A stretch of 64,000 nt of DNA from Echeneis naucrates. Its lineage: Eukaryota > Chordata > Actinopteri > Carangiformes > Echeneidae. Every line of letters starts with the position of its first letter. Position 1 is the first letter of the stretch. Of this stretch, positions 49,628 to 64,000 are shown in pieces. The stretch covers positions 5,543,921-5,607,920 of the forward strand of contig NC_042525.1 of assembly GCF_900963305.1 (NCBI RefSeq), given 5' to 3'. A program made the translations under genes and the position numbers. The notes beneath the pieces are model-generated. The model saw only the letters and a list, made by a program, of their open reading frames with translations. It was not told where the DNA came from and ran no database searches.

Positions 49628-52600
49628 ATGGCGTCGCAGAACACGGTGCCGAGCGATCTGTACAAATGCGTGTATTCGTTTCTGGTGGACAACAAATTCA
49701 CGAAGGCGGCGCAGCAGTTCCTGAAACAGACGAAAGTGGTGAGCGCGACTAACCGGCCCGCCGCCCGCCGCCGTGCCTCTGATCGTGCTGACGGACCGCA
49801 CGAGGACAAAATCCCGTTGAGACGCCGTGGCCGAATCAGCACGTGCAGAGCTCACGCGCAGGCTGCAGCCCGTCGATCCCGAGCTAACGGAGGTTTACGG
49901 TGGTCGGACGGTGGCCCGGAGGGGACAGGCTGTGTTCTGCGTTATGGCCGATTGTGGAAAAAGTGTTGAAATTGTGTAAACTTGCCGGTCTCAGTGCGTC
50001 GTGTTTTCTGTCCACAGACTCAACAAGATGAGAACGAAGAGAGCCTCGTCAACATCTACAACTTCTGGGTCAAGTGAGTTTTAAAAGTCTTCTTAAGCGT
50101 TTGTTTCAAAGCTAAAGATTTGGTTAGTTCACTCCTATGTCGATAAATCTGGAAAACATTATTATTATTATTTGATCATGTCAAATTCTGTTCCCCCCTT
50201 CATTTTAACAGACGGATAGAAACCAGGACGTCAGCTCAATGTGTTCTTCCCCCTCAAAATATTAAACATTTTATCAGTTGCTGCTGTTATAATATTCCCA
50301 CTTGAGCTGTCACAAGTTCACGCCAACGTCAAGGCTTGAGGAGAAAACTAACTATATTTTAACTGAACTAAAAGCTGTTTTAGCTGTTTAATTGTTATGG
50401 GTCCTTTCAAGGTCTCCTGAGGCCAAGAAACGAAAAGCCCCGCCTGGTAAGGGTGAAGCTGCCAACGGTCCATCAGCCAAGAAAAGAAAATCCACGGCAG
50501 AAAGTTCTGACAGCGACGAGTCGAGCAGTGAGGATGAAGATGCTGCTGCAAAGCCGACAAAGGCAGCTCCTGCAGGTAACTGCGATGGGTTTGACCCAAA
50601 GAAATGGCACGGTTGGTTGAATTTTGTCAGTGAAGACATTTAAACAGCATTGGCTGGTTACATTTCTCCTTGTTTCAGCAGCTAAAGCGGCACCTGCTAA
50701 AGCAGCAGCAGCTGCTAAAGCTGAATCCAGCAGCAGCGAAGACTCCAGCGACTCAGAGGAGGAGAAGAAGGCTCCTGCAAAGGTCAGAGGGGCTTTTAAG
50801 GAATTAAAGACATTCAGCCATTGCTGAAAGGTTTAAGAGGGAGAGATATTATTTAAATGTTGCTTCTGTTTCTAGGCTCCAATGAAGCCTGCTGCTGCAA
50901 GGAAGAAAGACAGCAGCTCTAGCAGTGAAGAATCTGACTCTGAGGATGAGCCGCCTGCTAAAGCTCCAGCACCAAGTGAGTTTTTCGCCAGATGCCGTCA
51001 ATGCTGTGTAAAACAACTGTGTTTAATTGTGATCTTGAGTTAAGTCAATGATAGGAATGCACTGATCTAATGTCCCTTAATGAACGGTGAATAATAGAAC
51101 CTAAGGCTGCTGCAGTTGGAACAACCAAACCAGCTACTCCTGCCAAAGGTGCAGTTCAGAAAAAGCAGGAGAGCAGCAGTTCAGAGGATAGCTCCTCGGA
51201 TTCGGAAGAAGAACCACCGAAGGTATGCTAAAGAATCTGGGCGCATTTCAATACTACTACATGGATTTGATTGTGTTTAAAATGTTGTGTACTGTGATGA
51301 TCAGTGGGGGTAACTGATTACTTTGTGTCCTAATAGGCTCCAGTCAAACCCGCTCCAGTAAAGGCTGCTGCTGCTGCCGAATCAAGCAGTGAAGACGACT
51401 CCTCTGAAGAAGAGGCTCCTCCCAGCAAAAAAGCCAAAGCAGGTGTGGGTTTTTGTTTTGTTTTGTTTGTTTGTTTTGTTTTGGTTTTTTTTTTGTTTTG
51501 TGTGTTTGTTTGTTTTTTTCCTCGATGCCAACACTGGATGGCTTTAACAGGTCAATCAACAGTGTTTTGATGTCTATTCATTTTGTAGGATTGTGGTGCT
51601 ATCTTCAAAGTTTTTGTTTTTGTCTCCCTATTTTGCTGTGAAGCCCTAAAATAAGATTGTTACATGACCACCATGTTCATTTGCCCGCTCTTCCCTATAC
51701 CTGTTATCTGTTATAATTTCTCACTTGTGGTGTTGAATGTCATCGATGTGTCTCTGCGCTGAAGAGCTGGCCATCTGCAGTGATTATTCTGTGGAATTTC
51801 AGTCATGCTGTCTTACCATGATGCTGAGACCTTTCCTCTGTCTTGTTAGGAGCATACAGTGCAGTCCCACCTCCAGTTACAATCCAGAAAAAAACTGCTG
51901 CACCGGCAGCCAGCAAAGCAAAGGACAGCAGCTCCTCAGACAGCAGTGATGAGGAGGAAGAAGAAAAAGTAGCTGGTAAGGGGTGCTTACCTTTTACGTG
52001 AACTATTATTATATTGAATGGCATACTTAACAGCATTGTTATCCTCCCAGCAAAACCTGCACCGGTTAAGACCACCGCTGCCAAACCTGCTGCAAAGAAA
52101 GACTCCAGCTCTGAGAGCTCAGGTAAAGAGCATGCTTCAAGTCAGGCATTTAAAAAAAGATCTAATCCAGAATGTGTGACTAACGTTTTTGTATCGTTTT
52201 TTGTTTTTTTTTTTCAGATTCCAGCTCAGATGAAGAGGAGGCAAAGAAGCCAGCAGCCAAAGTAACCCCAGCTAAAGCTGCCTCGGTGAAACCTACTGGA
52301 GCTAAAGCTGCCTCAGCTAAACCTGTTGCAGCCAAAGACTCTTCAGAGGAGGATTCCAGTTCAGATGAGGAAGACACAGCAGCAAAGAAGCCCACAGCAA
52401 AACCTGGACCTGCAAAGGCTACCCCAGCTAAGAAAGATGAGTCATCTTCTTCTGGTAAGGGACGTCAAAAAATTCACTAGAACAGCATTTCTTTACAAAT
52501 TAGACACTTCTAATACATTTTCTTGTCAATTGTGACATAAATATTTTTTCTATTCACCCTGCTTTGCTGTATATACTTGTTTACCTGAAAAATATTCAGA

Positions 52601-55011
52601 GGACTGTTTGTTTCATCCCAGATTCAGAAAGCAGCTCTGAAGATGAGGCTCCAGCAAAACCTGCAACTAAATCTACAGCACCAGTGAAACCCAAACCAGC
52701 AACGGCTTCCAAACCTACAACTCCTGCAGCCAAGGCGGCTGCAGCAGCAGAGAGCAGTTCAGACTCTGATTCCTCTTCTGAAGAAGAAGAACCTGTCAAG
52801 GCTAAACCTGCTGCTGCTAAACCTGCAACCCCAGCCTCAAAAACTGTTACTCCTGCAGCCAAGCCTGCTGCTGCAGCTGAGAGCAGTTCAGATTCCGATT
52901 CCTCCTCTGAGGATGAAGAACCCGTCAAGGCTAAACCTGCAGCTGCTAAACCTGCAACCCCGGCTTCCAAGTCTGCTACTCCAGCAGCCAAACCTGCTGC
53001 TGCAGCTGAGAGCAGTTCAGATTCCGATTCCTCCTCTGAGGATGAAGAACCCGTCAAGGCTAAACCTGCAGCTGCTAAACCTGCAACCCCGGCTTCCAAG
53101 TCTGCTACTCCAGCAGCCAAACCCGCTGCTGCAGCTGAGAGCAGTTCAGATTCTGATTCCTCCTCTGAGGATGAAGAACCTGTCAAAGCTAAACCTGCAG
53201 CTGCTAAAGCTAAAGCGGCTAAACCTGCAGCGGCTAAACCTGCAACCCCGGCCTCAAAAACTGCTACTCCTGCAGCCAAGCCTGCTGCTGCAGCTGAGAG
53301 CAGTTCAGATTCCGATTCCGATTCCTCCTCTGAGGATGAAGAACCTGTCAAGGCTAAACCTGCAGCTGCTAAACCTGCAACCCCGGCTTCAAAAACTGCT
53401 ACTCCTGCAGCCAAGCCTGCTGCTGCAGCTGAGAGCAGTTCAGATTCCGATTCCTCCTCTGAGGATGAAGAACCTGTCAAGGCTAAACCTGCAGCTGCTA
53501 AACCTGCAACCCCGGCTTCAAAAACTGCTACTCCTGCAGCCAAGCCTGCTGCTGCAGCAGAGAGCAGTTCAGACTCTGATTCATCTTCTGAAGATGAAGA
53601 ACCTGTAAAGGCTAAACCTGCAACCCCGGCTTCCAAGTCTGCTACTCCTGCAGCCAAGCCTGCAGCAGCAGAGAGCAGTTCAGACTCTGATTCCTCCTCT
53701 GAGGATGAAGAACCTGTCAAAGCTAAACCTGCAGCTGCTAAACCTGCAACCCCGGCAGCAGCCAAAAAGCCTGCTGCTGCCGCCAAGGCTCCCACAGACT
53801 CCAGTGATGACAGTTCTAGTGACGAGGAGGAATCCAAGCCGACAGCACCGGCACCCAAGCCAGCAGTCAAAAAGACAGCCACTGCACCAGCAAAGAAGGC
53901 TGAGGAGAGCAGCTCTGAGTCCTCAGACAGCTCTGATTCTGAGACAGAGACCAAGTCCACCGCTGCTAAGCCTGCAGTCACCAACGGCAAGGCAGCAGCA
54001 GCCAAGGCCCCAGCCAAGGCCCCAGCAAAGCAAGAGGAGTCTTCATCCAGTGAGAGCAGCTCTGAGGAGGAGGAAGACACAAAAGCGACTGCACAAAAAG
54101 CTGGTACACCTGCTGCAAAAACAAAGACGACTCCAGCAGCTAAAGCTGCAGAGAGCAGCAGCAGTTCTTCAGACAGTTCATCAGATGAGGAGGAAGCACC
54201 ACGCAAAGCAGTCACAGCACCCACCACCCCCGTGACAAATGGTATGTCTCAAGCAAATACTGCACACAACGTCGTCATTAACAGGGAAAATATGTATCTA
54301 TGAGCAACCAACACACTCGGAAAGCCATTACACGAAAGGACATCTCTTTTTATCCCGCCTTTATTGGCTTTAAGGAATATCATTTCATGCATTTTAGGAT
54401 TAATGAACACCTAATGCGTTCACTGGTATGTAATTCTCATCTGACTCATGCAGGTACTAATGGAAAGAGAAAAGCAGACGAAGAATCATCAGAAAGTGAA
54501 GATGAAGAGACTGAGGTCACAACACCGAAAAACAAGAAAGTAAAAACTACACCTCAGACTTTCCCTAAAGCCAATAAAAAGGTGAGACTGCCAGTAGAAG
54601 CTTTCTAAAACACACGAGGCCGATGGCAGCTGGTGAAGTGATTTTTCTTGATGGGACATGACTTGTCTTTCAGTCCAACGTACCGTTCCGCAGAATAAGA
54701 GAGGAAGAAGTGGAAGTGGATCCCCGTCTCACAAACAACTCTTTTGATGCAAAGGTGAGTTCAGTGAGCATCGGTGCAGCAGCATTGCTCATAATGACCA
54801 CATAACTGATGGAGTCACCTCTTTCTTTTTTTTTTTTTTTTGGCAATTCCAGTTCGGAGCCAAGGGCGACTGGGGTGAGAAAGCTAATGACGTATTAAAG
54901 TTCACAAAAGGCAAATCGTTCCGCCACGAAAAGACGAAGAAGAAGAGAGGAAGCTACCGCGGCGGAGCCATCTCCACTTCGGTCAACTCCATTAAGTTTG
55001 ATAGTGACTGA
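49628..55011 (+). CDS. nolc1: NOLC1 (Nopp140), nucleolar and coiled-body phosphoprotein
   Basis: Nucleolar/Cajal-body chaperone of box C/D and H/ACA snoRNPs, heavily phosphorylated by CK2. Exons: 49628-49738, 50018-50073, 50412-50575, 50679-50782, 50876-50975, 51098-51222, 51337-51442, 51850-51975, 52051-52122, 52218-52454, 52622-54241, 54454-54581, 54674-54754, 54853-55011, totalling 1062 residues (human about 700). The N-terminal LisH-like segment is [16 protein letters not shown]. The body alternates acidic Ser clusters ([13 protein letters not shown]) with Lys/Pro/Ala-rich stretches. The C-terminal SRP40-type domain is intact: [63 protein letters not shown]. The 1620-nt exon holds a tandem minisatellite that accounts for most of the extra length. 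Confidence 0.95.
52743..53780 (+). repeat. Coding minisatellite in NOLC1 exon 11 (8 x ~43 residues)
   Basis: Eight tandem units of about 129 bp each encode an acidic block [19 protein letters not shown] followed by a basic block such as [12 protein letters not shown] and [10 protein letters not shown]. Units 2, 3, 5 and 6 are almost identical at DNA level. Unit 4 has an AKAAKPAA insertion, unit 5 an extra SD and unit 7 is shortened. All changes keep the frame. High DNA identity suggests recent amplification or gene conversion and probable length polymorphism. Confidence 0.9.
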
Positions 55012-56302
55012 GCACCTTTAACCTTGAACTGTACTGTAGATCTGTGACCGGGATCTTTGGTGGTCTGCTCCTTCTCTCTGTATCTAGTCCCCCATCATCC
55101 CCACCCAGCAGCAGCACACTGACAGAATATGTCCCGTAGAGCTGAGCTGGCCAAACTTACCTGCCTTTAGTTTGTAATGGACACTGTTTGTTGGCGCTGT
55201 GGCAGCAGGAGTGTATCCAGCTGCGACGTCAGATGAAACTGGTTGACATCCATGTGACATTATTTTACTTATAGCCACTGGGTGGCTGCAGGCCACCTGT
55301 TAATGATAAAGAGCCAATGTGTTGGTTGGGCCCTTTTTTTCTCCTTCTTTTTCTTCACACTGTTAAACTGTCCTTGAATGAAAGACAGCAAGCCATCCCA
55401 TCAGGTTCTTCTGCATTTAAAAAGGCTGATTTTTCTTTTATTGGTTCGCGTGGAGTCTGGATGTTTGTTGAGCCATTTGATAATTTTTGTGGCATAATTT
55501 AAATGTGGGGAGGGTGTGTGCTCGGGCTCTTAACATTACATAAACATGATGAGTAGAACTGAATTTTATACTGTGTATTTATTAAGTTTTATTCCACTTC
55601 CATGTTTAGGACCTCAGATGCTTTTCCACACTACTGTGGAGCCATTCTGCTTTGAAACAGTTTCTCCTGATGCCCAGTGTCACCCCTCCCTGTTTGTGTG
55701 GTATTGTTTATTATTCATAAACATAACAGAGAGCCATGATTATTTCAATGATTTAAATTTACTTAATGAATTTGTCAGGTTTTTTTTATTACCAGTTCTT
55801 GTAGCTGTTATTAAAGCCCTAATAGATTTAAGTTTGTTGGTGTGATGGGCATTTTATTCGATATATTTATAACAGATTTTTCTTTAAATCTCCCCTTTTT
55901 GTCTTCATTTAGAGTGTGCTGCGTTCCTATAAGAGTTCTGTTTGCTGCAGTTTTACTTAAATCACAGAAATGGGAAAGGATGCCTTTTTTTTTTTTTTTT
56001 CTTTAAAAAGACATGCTTGCAGGCATTAGCTCTCCAACGCTCCTTGCAAATATGTAAAACTTGTGTAGCAGCAGTATTTCTTTCCTGAAACTCCAGTGGG
56101 GGCAGGATAATACGCTGAACTTGAATGGCTCAGGAAAGCCAGCAGAGGGCAGTCAGGCATCTCTTTAACACCAACGCTGATTTATGATTTGTTAATGTGA
56201 ACCAGAACATGAGCTGTCGCCTCCTCACCTGCTGCCTTGGGGCAGTTTTTGATGGAGGTCTCACAGTCTGCCTATAATGGTACACGCAGGACTTAACGTG
56301 CG

Positions 56303-56360
56303 CTCATTAGGACTGCAGTGCATTGCATTTATCGTCTGTTTAAATTCTATTGAAGCTGAA
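56303..56360 (+). repeat. Duplicated non-coding element, copy 1
   Basis: A 16-bp block ctcattaggactgcag is followed after 4 bp by a 38-bp block (ttgcatttatcgtctg, then tttaaattctattgaag and onward). The 38-bp block recurs at 58771-58808 with about three differences. The 16-bp block recurs there in reverse complement. Confidence 0.75.
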
Positions 56361-58750
56361 CAGGTTTAGCTCAGACACTGAATGCTAGAAGTCTGGGAGT
56401 ATTTAACAGCTCAGCAGTGACACGTTGACACAGTTTTACCCACAAAACAAAGCTAGGAAACGTCGCTGCATGTTGGCAGTGAAATCTAGGTTCATTGAAA
56501 GTATCAGGAATTAGTTTTTACTCAAACTGACATTAAACAGGCCTAGGTGACATTTGCTTCTTATTCCATCGCACTCGTAATGCATGACAGATGGCTTGAT
56601 GAAGCACAGGCTCGCTGCGTTCAGTGGGAAAGAGAAAGCTTCTTTCCCATCCACAGCAGAGCAGCCAATTTACTGTTCATACAGTTCAAATGTATACACG
56701 CTCAGCTAATGTGCACATTTCTGTGCCTGCACATAAAGATGGTGTTGACCTGGTGGGGGGGGGGGTCTCTCCCCCTCCCAGCTCTGACAGCAGCTGAGCA
56801 CAGCTCTGGTGCTAAACAAGCAATGAAACCTGACAGAGCATGCTTGCTGGGGTTTTGCATGGCTGGCCTGCTCTGTGTGTGGGGGGAGGGATTGGGAGCC
56901 TCCAGCCTACTGCAGAGCTGTTGGAGTACAATTTTCAGCGCTGAAACTTGAAACGTCTGGAGGTGTCGTTGCCTGGCTTCAGTTGTCTACAACAGCCCAC
57001 ATGGATCACAGGAGCCTTCACTGAGCTCAGGAAAAACAGTCATTGTTTAGTGCCGACGACGGTTCGTTCAACAGCTGATTGGCAGAAAGTTACTCTTTAT
57101 TTTTAAGCAAAGAATTCATGTGTTAAATGACTTGTAACTAACACCGGCTCTGCCATCTCAAGTGTGGGAATGGCTGCCTCTGTTTTTTTTTTTTTAGTAT
57201 TATTAAATAATTGACTTAATTTGTTTCTCTGGCTGCTGGACAGATGTCACCCTCAGCTGTGTGGAAAGTCGTTTTTTTTTTTCCTGGCACTGCATTGAGT
57301 TTAGCTGCTTTACAGTTGTTAACAGTTGCTTCTGGCTCTGCTGCAGCCTTGAGGACTGTCTCGTACTGGTCTTATGGTTTTTTTTCATTAAGGTCTTGAT
57401 AAGCCGAGTTGGTATCAGTGGTATCAGCCACACTCACTCCATCACTGGATTCCCACCTTTCTCATGGCCTCGAGGGGACGTTGTGACTCACCTAATTGAC
57501 AATCAGCTGCTTAATTATCCATGAAAATAACTAACAGCCTTAGTTTTGGAGAACTGGTGCTGCTGAAAAGCTGTCCAGAGAAAACTAAGCATCGCCAGAA
57601 AAGGCGAGTTTGATTTCTTCTGAATTCTAGTTTCCAAAATCATGACGAATCAGTTTGATTAATTTTTCACAAAGCTGGAAAACTATTAGCTAGAGAAAAG
57701 TTGACATCTTTAATCTGTGGATTTCACTGGACAGCAGGGTTGTGTTGCTGTGAAAGAACTCTGAGGAATACTGATGAGCGACCCTTCAATCTAATCAATG
57801 TCCAGCAATCACTCCTGCGAACTACTTCTTTCTGTCAGCTGCAATGTGAGTGAAAGTGCACACAGCTCATTTCAGGCAGATGCAGCACAGTGTGAAGGGG
57901 CTGCAGGACAATCTTTAAATGGGTAGCAGAGGCCTGCCCATCTTTTCCATTTCAATTAGACAAAACTGCTGAAAGCTCTTCGGCAACACACACACACAAA
58001 ACCATGTGCCCAATCAGCCGGGCATTTTTGCCTAAAAATGTCTCATTACATATGACAGATGACTTCCTTCGTGCCCCACAGATTATTCTAGTTAATCCTC
58101 CGCTCTGCTTTTCTCTGAGTCAGGCTGTGAAAACGAGAACATGGCAGAACAATCCAACTTGCAATTCAAGCAGAACAGTCACCGTCAAAATAAATAAAGC
58201 TTCATTGGTTTCATGTTATTAAAACATCTTTAATAGAGCATTTCCATAACCATCCATCTTATATAAATTTCAAGTGAGCTACAATAATTGGAGGAATACA
58301 CACTTTGAACAGTTCATAGGACAAAAATAAAGTAACATTGCATCCGAAGCTAGTGAAGTGAATGAAGAGGTGCTAACAAGATTAGAGACCTCTAATGCTG
58401 TCCGTCCCACTGAACAAATATCGAAGGGTCTACTGTTGGTGTAGAGCAGACGCAGTAAAGCGTTTATGCAGTTGAAGGTCAAAGAAGATTGATTCCATCA
58501 CTTTTGCAGTAAAGCATGTTAAATACAGATGTAAAACTGCTGTTTGTAGCGTTAACGCACATTCCTCTGTAGAATATGGCAGAAATAAATGCACACAAGT
58601 TTGATTGTGCATCTTAAAACATACAAATACTTAGACAGGCACATTAGAGAAGCCTTTCAGAACACTCGGCGCTGTGTCAGCATGCTTCAGTCGTTGTAAT
58701 GAGAGCTTGAACTGCAGCGACGTGTTGATGATCGATGATGCCCCTCAGAG

Positions 58751-58808
58751 GTGCAGTCCTAATGAGTTCATTGCATTAATTGTCTGTTTAAATTCTATTG
58801 AAGGTGAA
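58751..58808 (+). repeat. Duplicated non-coding element, copy 2 (16-bp block inverted)
   Basis: Starts gtgcagtcctaatgag, which is the reverse complement of the copy 1 block at 15 of 16 bases, then 4 bp, then ttgcattaattgtctg and tttaaattctattgaagg in direct orientation. It lies 80 bp downstream of the MICU1 stop codon, probably in or near its 3' UTR. Confidence 0.75.
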
Positions 58809-58836
58809 TGCTGATGACTTTTTGATGTGTTGATGC

Positions 58837-58842
58837 TTTATT
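58837..58842 (-). terminator. Possible poly(A) signal of MICU1
   Basis: AATAAA on the minus strand 47 bp after the MICU1 stop. This would be a very short 3' UTR; a longer form using signals further downstream (towards 58.2 kb) is equally possible. Confidence 0.4.
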
Positions 58843-58888
58843 CACACACTGTCTTTCTGTCTCACTCACATGCTGTCTCCCGTCTCCG

Positions 58889-63999
<5,111 letters not shown>

Positions 64000-64000
64000 A

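Larger units (their letters stand above)
55012..58836. other. NOLC1-MICU1 gene-free tract
   Basis: 3.8 kb between convergent genes. It includes NOLC1 3' UTR (an ATTAAA lies near 55810), several poly-T or poly-G runs (55986-56000, 56754-56766, 57182-57196), and two copies of a short non-coding element at 56303-56360 and 58751-58808. No open frame with recognisable similarity was seen. One 134-codon ORF (56547-56951) has no protein-like features. Confidence 0.55.

Noticed and set aside
52596-54227. 543-codon minus-strand ORF and a 231-codon plus-strand frame-2 ORF through NOLC1
   Set aside because: Both are shadows of the repetitive Ser/Glu/Lys/Ala codon usage of NOLC1 exon 11. Their Leu/Ala/Ser- or Gln/Leu-rich translations have no family features, and the sense frame joins perfectly to flanking exons.
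56547-56951. 134-codon plus-strand ORF between NOLC1 and MICU1
   Set aside because: Composition is not protein-like, it crosses a G-run, and no splice or start context supports it.

Overview
This window is vertebrate nuclear DNA, almost certainly from a ray-finned (teleost, probably percomorph) fish. All main genes are multi-exon with GT/AG introns mostly of 80-700 bp. The gene set is animal housekeeping (LRRFIP2, MLH1, HERC4, COX5B, MRPS6, NOLC1, MICU1), and the interspersed repeats are families I recognise from teleost genomes. Exon models below were read by hand from splice sites. MLH1, FAM83H, ADTRP, HERC4, COX5B, NOLC1 and the 79-residue peptide gene close in frame from ATG to stop. LRRFIP2 (5' part missing) and MICU1 (5' part missing) run off the window edges.

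Layout. 0.1-6.2 kb: 3' half of LRRFIP2 (+). 6.9-12.0 kb: complete 19-exon MLH1 (-), tail to tail with LRRFIP2 as in mammals. 12.0-18.7 kb: gene-poor tract with a LINE fragment, a teleost interspersed repeat and several exon-like open stretches on the minus strand that I could not assign. 18.7-26.7 kb: FAM83H (+), with a diverged copy of part of its last exon at 27.7 kb. 28.5-30.0 kb: ADTRP/AIG1-family gene (+). 30.7-31.4 kb: a four-exon gene (-) for a 79-residue signal-peptide-like protein that I do not recognise. 33.2-43.0 kb: HERC4 (+), convergent with COX5B (-, 43.1-44.7 kb). 45.2-46.85 kb: a ~570-bp inverted repeat whose arms each hold a full-length 7SL (SRP) RNA gene with a CRE-type promoter. 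48.8-49.1 kb: MRPS6 (-, single coding exon), divergent from NOLC1 (+, 49.6-55.0 kb). 55.0-58.8 kb: gene-free tract. 58.9-64 kb: 3' half of MICU1 (-).

How the genes relate. They do not form one pathway. Themes are mismatch repair (MLH1), mitochondrial function (COX5B, MRPS6, MICU1), nucleolar and RNP biology (NOLC1, 7SL), epithelial keratin/CK1 scaffolding (FAM83H), ubiquitin ligation (HERC4), lipid hydrolysis (ADTRP family) and innate signalling (LRRFIP2). HERC4, NOLC1 and MICU1 all lie on human 10q, so part of that linkage appears kept. The most notable items are the convergent 7SL palindrome, the unrecognised small secreted-peptide gene, the in-frame minisatellite in NOLC1, the FAM83H exon fragment, and a duplicated non-coding element in which a 16-bp block is inverted.
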